A stretch of DNA of 64,000 bases from Hymenolepis diminuta (lineage: Eukaryota > Platyhelminthes > Cestoda > Cyclophyllidea > Hymenolepididae). The stretch spans positions 349,168-413,167 of the forward strand of contig CAADRB010000009.1 of the NCBI GenBank assembly GCA_900708905.1, written 5' to 3'. A program made the position numbers and the translations under genes. Position 1 is the stretch's first letter; the number at the start of each line of letters is the position of its first letter. The notes under the pieces are model-generated. The model was not told where the DNA came from. It was given only the letters and a program-made list of their open reading frames with translations, and made no database searches. Positions 49,531 to 62,960 of this stretch are shown one piece after another.

Positions 49531-51692
49531 GGTCGTTGAATATACTTTCCTAAATGAGCCTAATAGTTAAAAGTCTCAAAATGAATATTCCGCTTATTCA
49601 TTTTCACATTCGTTAGCAAATGTAAATTTTCTTGAATAACAAGTTCATTGAGGTAAACACTCACATATCAAACAGGTGTTCAGGAAAAAATGTGGAAAAC
49701 AAGCAAAAATACCAATAAGTGCAAACAATAATAAGATTTCTGACATAACTAAACGCTTACCTCACTCAAAGTATTTGATCGAAAGAGAATTCATGAATAT
49801 GTGAGTCCTCAGTGTTATCGATTCTTTGTGAATTGAACTGAGATAATTTACCATTAGATAAGGTATTACGAATCTAAACACGATCCATAAATGAATTCAC
49901 ATTATTATTAATTGAGTTTTATGAATTTAGATTGTTCCATACCACTCAATTTATAACTTTATTATGAGAAAATATTCAAAAATCAACGGCCTTCCTTTAA
50001 ATACTTCGTTGTTTAATAGACAAGCTAGCATCAGTTTTACAAAATGTCTATACTTCTATTTTGAAGATGGAATTTAAATATAATCAATGAATGGAATACC
50101 CACTAGAAATGTATCAAATTAAAGAATATCACAAGATCTAACATCTATAATTAGCTAAGGGTAAGAATACCACCTACAGTACTGATCAATATCAGCTGTT
50201 TATATTACACGTCACTACTAATATAATCTATAGAGCCCACTGGGGTATACTGATGTTCAGAAAGAAAAGGGGAGAGGATGGCTTCATTATGAGAAGAGCG
50301 TATAACGATTTACATACAGCTCCGATATTAGGGATCGAGCGGCTATCTGGTAAGCCAAAGGGGAAGATCTTCTTTCAGTAATGAGCATAGAAGTATATTA
50401 ACTGGAAATTCTGTACACCAGGAACGAATCTCATTTAGAGAATTCTATTAATCTTGGTTAGGGATTTTAAACAATTTGATTCTGATTCCTATTTTGTTGA
50501 GATAAGAAGCAAAATGTCGATAGGAATGGAAGCATTGTATCGGCTTTTAGAACATCGGTATATATACAGACGCCTCTGCATTCGTTGAGAACGCATCTAG
50601 GTGCGTGATTAAATACTATAAATTGGTTTAGAATTTAAATCGATGTATTTATTAATCTTAGGAAATACCCATTTGATTGTTCTTTGTACTTTAATTATCC
50701 TCATTGGCATCTAAAGATGTATTAAGACATAATTTTTCGCTTAAAAAATCAGTAAGACTAAATATTAAAAGTTTTTTTATAAATATAACTTGAAAAAGAC
50801 AGTTGAATTAGAATTTTTAGAACTCAATCTATGCGAAAACATCATCTGCATTATCTGAAAACTGCTCAGATTTCCATTACAGAACTCCTTGCTTACAATT
50901 TTTCGAACTTCATAGTGTCGATAACCTTGTACATACTTGAACATTCAAGCGAAAAGAGAGCCCTATAGGGAGTTTCTTTTCAATTACTTTGTAGAGTTGT
51001 GTCCTTATAATGCCATGTATAGTAAAATCTTTACATATCAACCATTACCCAGGTTATACATACAAGTCTTTCTCAGTTGAAGATATGAGATCTTCAGAAG
51101 ACACTGCGTTAACTTATCTGTAGTAAGTAAGGTTTGTTTCTATCTTATCAGTTTTCTACTTCACCCTATCTTCTCAACCATGGAGGGAAAAAAACGAAAT
51201 GAGGTGGCAGTACTGGTCTATTTTGACTAAAAAACGGTCAATAAGCACCGAACATCACAGACGAGTATTTCCTGCACTTCGAAACGTGAGCTACCCACTT
51301 GGTAAATATGGTACAACCCGAATTCGAAGGTCTAATGAAGTGAGGCTCTTTGATGCCTTGATACCGCTCTCAGCATCTTTTTTATCTCCTCCCTTTTATC
51401 ATTTTTTGGACTTTCTGTTAACCGATTGCAGTTGTTTCCCACAACTAAAAGGATTTAACTTTTTGTATTACTGTAGGCGATAATAAAAATAACACCTTGT
51501 GCAGTTTCTAAGACATTTTGGATATTGTTCTTTGCCTATAAACACAAATTGATCTACGAAAGACCGAAACTATGATAGAGAATATTCCTCTAAACTGAAA
51601 CTGATACATGGGTTATCAAATTAGTAAAAAGGAAATGGAAATATCCTCAAAGAGGCGTCTGATATTCTTATACGATATCTCATATCAGCATC

Positions 51693-51698
51693 TTTATT
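51693..51698 (-). terminator. Polyadenylation signal of the coiled-coil gene
   Basis: TTTATT on the plus strand, i.e. AATAAA on the minus strand, about 280 bp beyond the stop at 51981. Confidence 0.45.
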
Positions 51699-51980
51699 GC
51701 ATTTGCAACACAATGAGATAAATCAACCTTTTCTTATATAATTGTCTTGATAAGGAGGAAAGGGGAGGGTTGGTTTGCAAGTTTCGAAAGATAGACGGTG
51801 TGGGATAAGGGAGAGAGGGAAATACAACACGAACCCTGGAAGAATTTCCCCTTACCAGGACAGAAGAAAGTCACTATACACATCAGGCACATTATATATT
51901 TGACAGAAACTGAGAGCTGGAGGCGGAGAAGAGCGGAAAGCTCATGGTCGCTTGTTGAAGGGTGATCTCTAGGATACCGC

Positions 51981-54900
51981 TCATCTTGGTCTGGCATGTG
52001 ATCGATTATCCACCATCATTGAATGGGACTTGGGATAGAAGGGAGCAGTCCTCACTAGAGAGTAACACCCATTAGCCATTGGGGGCTCACTGCGTCCACT
52101 ACCGCTAACAACAGGGGAGTCTTGCCAAGAACTTGGAGGTCCTACATGAGTGTCCTGAATGACCTCATAGACATCAGACGGTGGGGCGGGTGAAAGTGGT
52201 GGCAAAGGAGGTGGAGGTTGGGAATTCCTATGAGCTGGTACCGCAGGGGGTCTTCCAGCTGAACAAGCATGCTTTTCAGCATTAGATGTGATGTTTGAAG
52301 GAGGCATCGCAGAAGAATTAGCTCTGGACAGGGAATTGCCTTCAAGTTTCCGGATTCTTGCCAGATACTTCGATTTTGCTTTCTCGAATGCCGTTATCAG
52401 AGCTGCATTTGCCTGTTTCAGATCATTAACCAACTCTTCACTTTGAGACTGGTGTTGTTCAGTACCCTTTCGAAGGGACTCGAATGCAGACTGAAGGTTC
52501 TAAAAAGCAGAAACCACAAGTGTGATTCAATTAATAGGGCGAATATCCATTCCATTTTTAGTTCAAAAGATTCTACTACTATCAGTTGTCTGATAATTAT
52601 GCCTACTATACGTTAGTGCCGTGGACAAACATAGACTGATAATTAACCTAAATGGTAAAGCCGACACAATCCGACCAGGAAAAGGTTAATGGTATTTTAC
52701 CGCTACTGTTGCTTCTTATATTTGCGTAAGAAAAATATATTTATGCGAAATGATTTAATTACCAAAGATTATTCGGTTATTAGACCCTGCCAGGATAATT
52801 TTTAAAAATCATTGTCAATCAAAACTAAGTTTACCTCGATTTGTTGTGCTAGAAGGTTTTGTGTGCCATTTCGATCTGAATTCTTGAGCATGTGAAGGTT
52901 TCGATCAATCTGAAGTGCATTGAGTTGATTTCGAAGAGCAGATTCAGAGAGACAATGACCCTGATGGCTGATTTGAATAGCTCTCAATTCCTTTTCCATA
53001 ATGTAATTTTGAACCTTCAATTTGGCTCTGTCTTCTTTAACCGCACAAAGATCCTGTTTAAGAAAAAAAATATGTAACTGAGCAAGAATAAAGATCTTAT
53101 CTCACTTGTATTTCCCTAGCGACGGTTAATTTCAACGAAAGAAAATCAATTAATTCTGAAAAATCCATAACTGCTCGGTCAGAGACAAAGCCAAATTCCA
53201 AGCGTTTATCAACAGAGCCCAGAAGAAGACCAAATTTGACATCGGTTACAGCCCCTTCGCGCTGCTAACGTAAACATCCACGCGAAATGCGCATGTATAC
53301 AAACCTCTTTTGACAGTTAGACTTTCTTGCCATCCGGGTATGACTTCATTCACGTGATTGTTTTAATTTTTTCTTTCACTGATTCTCTCGATAAATTTGT
53401 AATATTTTCCATGTAAATCAAAAACTTAAGCCTGTTTGAATTTTCTGAATTCATTTCCTTAATTCGTTTGCATTTATAATTGCTTCGAGTTTAAGCAGGC
53501 AATAACGTCATTAATCTATGTAGTTCATGCCCCATATCGATTTTTTATCGATTTAAGGTCTGAGGAGGTTTTAATCATAGCATTGCAAACAGATGAACCA
53601 GATTTCATCTTTGCTGCACGATCAATGAAACGTCTTGGATACGAAAAGTTTAATAAATCAATATTTTGTTCAATACTCAATAGATCATTTTCCAGATTTA
53701 GTTTATTGAACCAAAAGCAGATGTGTTTGCAATGAAGGAAAAGAAGAAGCATAGACATTTTAAGCTATCTCCATCGAAATAAATTGAAGTTTATACGATT
53801 TTAATTTACATTTTCACACTTTAAACTTGTTCGGCGTTTGATCTGTCTAATTTTCACCTATGAATGCTAATTTAATAAAAACCAACATCTCTCAAAATCA
53901 TTTAATTTTACTACAACTTATCCATCAGACATAATAATATGCTAGGTTAGATAATCAGATAAACGCTCCCTTATATACTGTCTGCAAAAAGTCGCAAAAT
54001 AGAAATTTAAAAACAAAACTTAAGTCTGAGTTATCCCCACACCCCTTGATATTGTATTTGTTTCTGAATAAATAAAGTTTATGTTTTTGTCTTTCACATT
54101 TGTGATGCTTTATTATGACTCCCTTTCAAAATGTCTTAAATTGCAGAAGACAGAGAAAAAGGAAAGGAAGTCAATAAATAACTTGTGTCTGATTTATTCT
54201 AGCCAGGTCGAAATTTCGGAGAATGATGATGATGTTTATTTATTGCAGTGAATAAGCACGATTCATCTTCACAGATGCACATCTGTAACTTTATACAGGA
54301 AGTCATCATTTTACCTGCCTAGGCCCTTGATTTTCTGCCACTGACGCGGTCTAAATTTAATACTAAAATACTAAAAACTACATCAGGATCCTGATTTTTG
54401 ATTCAGAGAAAATATATTCCAGAGATTCTCGATAAGAAAACTTAAATTTCTAGTTTTAGTTTTATCGACAGGGCGGTTGAAAGGCAAGGTCTCTAAATGT
54501 TTAATTGTTCAAAACATGTCAAATTATCAGTTCAAGATGAAGCTCGGAAATCCATTGGTCAGACACAAAGTGAATAATTCAGCAATAATTGAATTAAATC
54601 AAAAGACCTCATGCCACTCGTTTTCTTTTCATGTTCCGATTTCACAAAAAAACCTTAGCAACTGAATTAAGTGATTCGGAAGGTATGCAATTACTTCCTC
54701 ATAATGAGCGTGATTTGATTCTTATCCTGTCTCTATTAAAAAGATATTCAAACTTTGTTATATAGTATGCCTCAAAAATAAAACCGTAAATTTTCAACTA
54801 ATAACTGAATTCTTTCTTTTCCATTCGTCAATTAAAACAATATTTCTCTTTTGTTATGAACTAGCTTCCGTTCATAAAGAAGAATTCCTTTAAGTTATTA

Positions 54901-57900
54901 GTAGAAAGCCTCAAATTATTGTGGAAAATTTGCCTTTTAAAAAACACAACATGGGAAGACAAGAAGAACGGGTACTAAAAAGAGAATCTAGGACGTACCT
55001 GTAAGAGAGCAGCGGTATCCAACATCATAAGAGTATTAAGTCGACTGAAGACAACCGGTTCTCGTGAATCCTTTGCCAAATTCTCGCTATCACCGTAGGT
55101 CAGCATCTAAAATTAAAATGAAATTTCTATAAGAAATATCGCCTAGAAAACAAAATTTTACATAACGGATAAATTTTTCTGAACCGAGGATTCAGTATAG
55201 ACCCGGGTATATCTTTTAAATAATTAAACGTATGACTTCTTAGAAAGAAGGATTTGGATTAAACAATCTGGGCAAAGCTTCCCGACTTTGATGAAGCAGC
55301 GGAAGTAGCGAAAGCTTACTTTAAATTTACTTCTGACAAACCTCAGATCACACTCAATGTACGGATGACCAACCGAAATGTATAACTCCGGTCAATAGGA
55401 GAGATGATAAGAAGTGAGTCTGTCATGAAAACGTTCCAAATATACCTTCACTCTACTCAAACTAAGTGCAGTGAACACTTCCCATAGAGGGTTTCGGAAA
55501 GTTGTTGCTTACTCTATAATAAGTTTTTAGACCACTTTTCTATTCCTTTATGAATTCCCAAATAACCAGGCTCCAGAGCGATATTTTAATAGAAACTTTT
55601 TCAATAGATTTCAACAAAACTCTAGAAACTGTAACTATAAGAAAGCACTTATGATGAAGAAATCGAATCCAACTTTTATTCTGTGTCCTAAATGACTGAA
55701 TCCATAGAAACTTGAAGAAAATGAATCCTGAAATTCTACAGATCTTAATCATACATTTAACTAGATAGGTTAATTGGATGTACAATCACAAATAATAACT
55801 CACTTTCAAGAAATTTTTTCTCATAATTGAGGTGCTTTCATTCAAAAGTGCGACAGATTACTTAGGTAATGCTATGTTAGTGCTTTGTGTAATTGAATTG
55901 TATTAGCAGATAATGCATAATTCGATGATGACACTATTTAAGTAAGATTCAGAGCACGAAACTGCGGAAATCAACTATTCCTATAACTGGCATAAATGGA
56001 CTTCGCTCTTCTTGTTCTTTCACTTCAGTTAAACGACACAACATCCATAATAAGCATTGCTTGTTTGTGTATCTGCATGTTTGAATGTATAAGAGGAATC
56101 CCTTTTCGCCTCAGCGAATTTTCTGTGTGCAAGAGAAAGCGAGAGATAGGGAGTGATGGAGTTTTATGCACTCCACGACATTAAATATGAACAGGTGCCC
56201 TTCCACAGCTGAGGCATTTTGATCGTGATGACCTTTACGTTAGAGGCAAAGTCGTTGGCCCTCTATCTCTGCACCTTTCTAACAGTCCCCCTTCCCTCAT
56301 ATGAATACTGGAAGACATCATGACTCATTGTACACAGGCTCTGCCTCTAAACAAGCGAAATTACAGTTTGGAAAGGTTGAACGGGAGATAGTGGGGATGG
56401 CGATGGGGTGTGATGGGAGCTTGTGTGTATGTGGGTGGTGAGGTGAGGTGCGTGTGTTATGTAGAACGTGTGGTGATGGTAGTGGGAGGGAAAAGAGGTG
56501 AAAATGTGTCTCTGAAAGGGGTTATTATAACCCCATCTCCTCCATTTAGAGTTTACTACTTTGTGGTTACTACATTGAATTCGCATTCAGTTTTACAATT
56601 TGCTTGGGAATATTTATTTAAAGACTCTAGAAATTAAGAGAATGCTGAATTATTCAACTATGTGAACAAATAGCAAAACAGCACTGCGCCAAGTTCAATA
56701 TTAATTTATCGAATTTTGGGGATAAGTTAAGACGCATGTGGAATAACCAATAAGAGTGGACTCACTTCGAATAGTGAATAATGAATACTTAATGACCTGT
56801 TATATTACTTAACTCCAAATATAACTCCAAATGTAATTCCAAAAATAAATCACAATTTTCCCTTTTTCAAATGAATCGAGATAGACCGGCAACTATCTGA
56901 TAAATAGCTCATAGACCAAGTACGTGGCTGACTGAAATCATTTTTATTAGAAGGGGTAGTAGGAAACTTCAGAATAATGCTATTGACTTTAAAACAGTAG
57001 TTACAGTCATTTTTCATTAGTCTGAGAAAAAAATTTTGATCGAATCCATATATATGTATGCATATTTCATCTTGTTTCCATCAACTCTATTAAGAATTCA
57101 AAGTCGGAATTAATTTTTAAAATAAATGAAGTGGCTGGTGTAAAATCTACGAGTACACCTGCTGGCAAGGTGTTTGAAAGTAAAGCAAGAGGAGATCTCA
57201 ATTTGTTTGTATTGCTAGTTAAGGCAAAACAGGAAGACGCGACTGTGAATTGAAGTATTTGAAGTTAAAACTTCCCAAAAACATCCATTGTAATCTCCTA
57301 CTGCCACTAAAATGAATGGACTAGTCTGCGTGAATTTTACTCGTTGATTTACATTAATTTCGTGAAAGATTTAGTGAAACAACAATTAAAAAGTTTTTAC
57401 CGAATGAATCGGTATGCTCTCGCCTATAACAAGTTAAATAACCATTCTTACTGGTTAACTGTGGTAACAGAGGAATGGCAGTATCCCATTCATTCTTATT
57501 CTATCCCATGATTAGTTAAAAGTCTTTGAGGAGGATTTTGCCAGTATTTCCTTGCAGAGCCTCCCTTTTATTCCCATAAAAATTGGAGCGGAACCTGTTA
57601 TAACTCTTTGAAGGTTTGGCAAGGATTTTAAATTGCACCTGAGCCGTGACTGTATGCACTTGACATTCAGACCAACAATTCCAGTGTCTGGCCCTTGATG
57701 ACCACTTTGCCACCATTTAGATTAATATAATATGGGGCAGGGGATAGGGTTCACGTCTCAAAAGAGGGAAAATGAGATTTCTTTAACGCTTAGACAAAGT
57801 GCGATTCCCTTTTCTTTTATCGTAGATCGGTTAAAGCACCGTTTTAAAACGCACAGATCTGACAGGGTTGTCAATTTATAGTGGACAGTTGACAAATACT

Positions 57901-60900
57901 AAAAAGATGACATTATTAACGGTTATTTAGTGGCATTAAGCAACATATTAACTACTGGATTTAATTCAGGGATCAGGTATGAAATAACAAGACGAGGATT
58001 GATAAAAACACCTAATCAAAATAGGTTAACAGCATTTCCACGAGACTCTGGCGGTGCGACAAAGGGATGATGCAATTCCTTAGGGAGAAGGAAAATACTA
58101 CATTGGATAATAAATTATCTCTCCTCCTCTTCCTTGAATAAAGTAGGAGGCAAATTGGCCTTTCATCCAAATTATAAATGTCATCAAAGCAATTAAGACC
58201 TATAGATTGAATTACCAATTTAACACTGGTTTATGGAAGATAGAATAGTAGATTTTAGTAATATCATGATTTACTCGAGTACTCAGGCCTGAATATTCAA
58301 GAAGCTTTCAAATACTTATTTAAATATCATAATTTCACTTAATAATGATACAATTTTACTAAATAACTGGAACATTTGACCAAAACCAACAAAGAAACGC
58401 CATGACATGACAACTAACCTTTGTTTAAAGCAGAGACTGAATTATGACTCAGAGGACGCACGATAATTTTCATCTGTTCCGGGATGTTCAGTCAACAGAT
58501 AACATACAGATGATGGGTGCGAGATGAATGACAAACTGAATAACATTCACTCTTGGTCAAAAATCTATGGACAGCCCATATGGGATAGAGAACTTGATGA
58601 ATCTAAAGCTGTTGAAGTAGGATTCTCCTAAATCTTACTTCAAATGCAACCATTGCCCACTTTATACTCTTAAATACCTTTCATATTACCACGTCTTTAG
58701 ATTTTTCTGCCTTAGCTAAGGCTAGTTTGATTTGCCTTAGTAAATAACAAACCATAATTGCTATTATACACATCGGAAGTTGCGAATTATAATGAAAGTC
58801 ATATATACCGAGAAATTAAGAAAATCAAATATCGTCTTAACTCACCTCACTTCCCGCATAAGGTTTCATATAATGAAATTCTCCATTTGGAGGCACTCCA
58901 CTACTAGCACTTTCAAAATCATTGCCACCAACTGCGATGGTACTTCTCACAAGCATTCTCTCCCAGATGATCTGATCCAAAATATGTCTCAATTTCATTT
59001 CCTTCATTCTGCTCCAACCAGCACCGTCTGACGCAACGGAAGTCGTCTGATTAACACCAACGCCCATGTTTGGAGGTGCCGAGGAAGCGGAAGAATTCGA
59101 AGAATGTGTAGTAGACACTCCAGACACCGCAGACGCCGTAGCGGCATTTCCAGCATGATCATTGGTGCTGAAACTTCCAGCCCCAGAGTCCGGAGTCTGC
59201 CAACCACCACCAGACTTGAATGCCTGTCTCAATGGAGCTACAGGTCTACTTGCAATACACCAAGCGTTCGCGTAGACCCCATGAGCCCCCATACCGGAAC
59301 TACTGCCACCAGATTCCACACCAAGACCGCTTTCGGTACATGTTGCGGTACTGCGGTTGCCGTTCGTTCCATTGGGTTCAAAGTCCTCACCAGGAGCTGC
59401 AGAAATCAGACTTTCCGGTTTGAAGAAAGGTTCTGGAGTTGAAGCAAATCGAGCGAGGAGCTGCAAAGCTGCTACCTCGGTTTGATGCCTGATGGTAAAA
59501 AGATGAAATATGAATTTTCGTGCGTTCAAATGCACAAGTCAGCATCTGGTGGTCGTTTATCACAATTAAAACCGATAAAAAAACGAACACCGTCGCTCGC
59601 AAATAAACGCACCTGCGGGCAAATTAGTCATTCCATAATTGCAATTCAGACGAAACGTAGTTTTCTCCTTCGATTAAAATTTAAGACTACAATTAGATTA
59701 AACGCATTTCTTTACTTAATACATTTGTTTCAATTAACAATTTATGTGTGACTATTCTTAAAATTTCTAAATATTAGCAACATTGTTAATGCCATTTCTT
59801 TATATTTCAAAATGTATCGAATTAACTAATCAAATTTTAATTAAATATAAATTTTATAATTAAAATATTGTGCGCGTTTGATAGTTGAAAGGAATAGAAT
59901 ATCCAAATTAATTTAATTAGTTAGTTGACCCAATTCTTCGGCTCTTTTAATATCCTTTTACGAGTAGGTATGTAATCGCAATTTTGAATTACTGAGAAAT
60001 AACCTTCGTAGAAAATTGGAAAGGATCAAATCCTTTTCAGTTAATTGCCCTGTGGAAATAAATTAATATGTGAAAGTCATGATAATTTATTGAAATTATC
60101 GCCTAAATAAGAATGCCAGTTTTTATCTTCAGTAATAAATATCAGGAGAATACCGGAGTAGCAATACCGTCTATTTTGTCAATAAATTATTAAATATGTA
60201 GCCTATTCATTCCTAAGACACCTGGTACTTAATGAACGGCATATTTTGAGTTTTCTCGTGCTTCCCGTTCATGCTTGCTATAATTCGGTCAAGGACATTT
60301 ATTGAAACAATTATATTATAATATCCTAAGATCGATCAGCTTTATATGATCTCCACTCTTTCCAGTTGGTATGCGTCGATTTAAGCTTCATAAATCAGCA
60401 ACTCTAAAAAGCTACCAAAAAAATTTGCATTCATTAAATTTCTTAAGAGTTTAAAAATATTTAAGACGGTGAAGCCTAAGGTAAAATAATAACAACCTCT
60501 CCTACAAATGGCATACTTCTAAACATAAATTCTAACTCTTAAATAGTCTAACTTTAAAAGCCCTGTATTTGTTATATCCGATAAGTACCGTCGGATTCTG
60601 AGTTTATATCTATATATAATTAATTAAATCATTAGGTGTTGACGTTCTACTTTTTAATATGCTGTGAAACTAATACTTCTGTCTCCCAGAGAAAAAGAAG
60701 AAACAGCTCATTGCTCTAAACGTCTCTCTGAGTGAGGTCTAGTTGCTATGAGTCACTCCAAGATGAAAGAACAGCAACGCTCCTGGCGCCACCAAGGCCC
60801 TCACATTTTATATGTGAATTTCTGAACAGTTACGGAAATAGGACTCAGAGGCGAACTGTGCTATCAGTCCTCCATCTCAAATTATGCTAACTTGTAGGCC

Positions 60901-62645
60901 ATTTCACATCAACTGGCTCCATCAGTTGAGCATACCTCTGCATCTTAAGAAGCCGTAAACAAGCTGGCCCATTGCAGACAGCATGAGGAGGAATCCAAGT
61001 TGGCATGGGGATATGTGAGCCCATTTCTTCCGACGGTTTTCCATTCGGCGCATAAACGGCATAGACGTTGCTTCCGTTATCACTGATAGTCGTTCCTGGG
61101 GGTATCTGGGCATGTCTGCCCACATCACCGTTATTCATTGGGCCACTACGGTTGTTGGGGGTAACCATATGCGCGGGAACTGGGGGTTTGCAAGGGGGTC
61201 TAGGATGAACACATTCGTCTTCGTCTTCATCTCCAGAGGAGGAAGTGCAAGATGAGGAAGAGGAGGAGGTAGATGTTGAACTGCTGAAAGTTCCAGGTCG
61301 TCCAAAGGGTCTCTGATGATGGTGATGGGATTTACTCGAAGAGGATTTATCGTGGCTGGGTTGTTTATGAAGTAGAAGGGCCAATTCTGAGGAGTATAAC
61401 TAAAAAACAGGATGAACACAACGTTAGAATAACTAAAACAACAGAAGTAATAGGGCAGATTATAATGACCTCTAAAAAACTGAAAGTAGTATTTTTTAAA
61501 AATAAATCAAAGCTCTCGTGTAAAAAAGTGTGGGAAGGCTCATTTTAGAACTAACTTCTTGGAAATTATGACATTCGAAGAGACCGCTTCAGGGATTTAG
61601 AGCGGCTTAGAAGTATCTAGCTAGTTCACTAGCTTTGAAAAGTTTGAGCCTGTTACCAAAACGTGAGGGGAATCTTCAGTAGACCTAGTGTTCTATGGTT
61701 AAAGACTCGATTAACTTTGCCAAGCATTCACTATTTTCATCTGAATTCTAAATTCTATAAAATATATCACCTTCTTTAAGTCCAAGAGCTACAAATTTAC
61801 TAGTTTGAAAAATATTTTGCACTCCAATTGGCTGACAAGTTAATTGATTAGTATTTTAAGCAGTAGAAAAGGCTTTAGATCCCTTTTGTCTCGACCTACC
61901 ATAGAGATTAATACACACGACAAAATTTTATCTCGCTTCGCAATGATCGATAAATCAATTCTTAACTAATTTACCGGTTAACTGAGTTTCAGTCAACACA
62001 ACACGAACCATCTTGGTCCGAATTAAACGTGAAACTTCCTACTACTAAAGGTCTTACGGACGATTATGCTAGATGGTCACTCCTTCAAACACAAATAAAC
62101 TCTACATAGCCTATAAATCCAACCTTTGGTATTTCAAATGATAAATGGTCTGTCTGATAACTTTCCACGTTACGACATCCTGTTTAAATACCTACATGCA
62201 CAAGAATGCCGCTAGTTTCCAAAGCCATATCGGCCAGATCTGCAGCCCTTGAGGCAGAACCCCAAGATGACTCAATTTGTCCCAGTCTACAATGCAACTG
62301 ATCGCCTGTGGCCTTGCTCTCAGCCAATGAGGCTTCAAGAACAGTGAGTTCAGCTTCTTGGCGGGCACAAAGGGTGTCGCGCTGTTCACATGCCAGGAGA
62401 GCACAACGGGCGATATCTGCGAGACGGGGATAGGGTGCGGCACCAGCAAGACCGGAAAGAAGAGTTTGGGCAATCGCCAAGTTTGGAGAAATACCACCAC
62501 CGTTAGAACTGTTGACACTTAGGCAGCGATTTACGCAGTGGCGCACCCACTGAGGTTCGGGTTCATCTCCACTGGTATTGTCTCCACCGCTGTGACAACT
62601 CTGGGGAACTGAGGAGGTACCGTCAGATAGGGCTCCAGAATGTGA
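51981..62645 (-). CDS. Large coiled-coil scaffold-type protein, tentatively MCC-like (N-terminus off window)
   Basis: Seven exons on the minus strand join in phase: 62645-62196, 61399-60936, 59488-58846, 55106-54999, 53264-53106, 53053-52835, 52499-51981, about 853 residues to the stop; an acceptor at 62646-62647 shows more exons to the right. From N to C: a Ser/Gly-rich start, a helical Glu/Ala-rich segment (AELTVLEASLAESKATGDQL), a low-complexity region with poly-His, a long Ser run and an acidic GDEDEDE stretch, a Ser/Gly/Ala-rich exon, then coiled coil over four exons (VAREIQ, KLKVQNYIMEKELRAIQ, LVNDLKQANAALITAFEKAK), and a Pro-rich tail with PPPPLPPLSPAPP and YEV. The length and the C-terminal coiled coil recall MCC (mutated in colorectal cancer), but that comparison is from memory and the C-terminus lacks a PDZ ligand. 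No catalytic motif is visible. Introns include one of 3.7 kb (55107-58845). Confidence 0.75.
55107..58845 (-). other. Large intron of the coiled-coil gene
   Basis: Lies between exons 59488-58846 and 55106-54999, which join in phase 0. It has a GT-rich purine stretch around 56400-56520. I found no further exon or nested gene. Confidence 0.5.
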
Positions 62646-62780
62646 CTGAAAAAGGAGAGAATTGTCACTTTTTTAAAATTTTAATCCTTTTAACAACTTA
62701 TTTCAAGAAAAGCATACCAATTGTTTAAATGATTATAGGGAGATAGCAAGCATGAGATGCAAATTTTCAATTTACAAAAG

Positions 62781-62960
62781 TTGGTGGCGCAATAGTTAAT
62801 GAGCTGGTCTCTGAAGCCAGGGGTCACGGATTCGATGCTCATCGGTGTGCACCCAGTGAGCAAAGTGGCTAACCGTACTATTTAAGTCAGCCTAATACAA
62901 GGAGCGCGGTAATTCAAGAACCATACTGGGGTTAACTCCACAATGTCAACCCACTGTCCT
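62781..62960 (+). repeat. tRNA-derived SINE-like repeat
   Basis: A box TGGCGCAATAG (62784-62794), B box GGATTCGATGC (62828-62838), then GTGCACCCAGTGAGCAAAG and GTGGCTAACCGTACT. It lies just upstream (minus sense) of the coiled-coil gene exon 62645-62196. Confidence 0.6.

Larger units (their letters stand above)
44917..51692. other. Convergent intergenic region, no supported gene
   Basis: Lies between two convergent gene ends. It is A+T-rich, with two SINE-like traces and an unusually G+C-rich block at 48860-49150. A Cys-rich minus-strand frame at 49201-49524 is discussed as a finding. Confidence 0.5.

Noticed and set aside
56347..56637. Overlapping frames on both strands with many His/Thr or Val/Gly codons
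   Set aside because: Product of a GT/AC-rich simple-sequence stretch inside an intron.
58780..59442. Several plus-strand frames of 67-112 codons
   Set aside because: Antisense shadows of the Ser/Gly-rich minus-strand exon 59488-58846, which joins its neighbours in phase.
60922..61419. Two further minus-strand frames overlapping exon 61399-60936
   Set aside because: Other-frame shadows; the chosen frame gives phase-consistent junctions on both sides.
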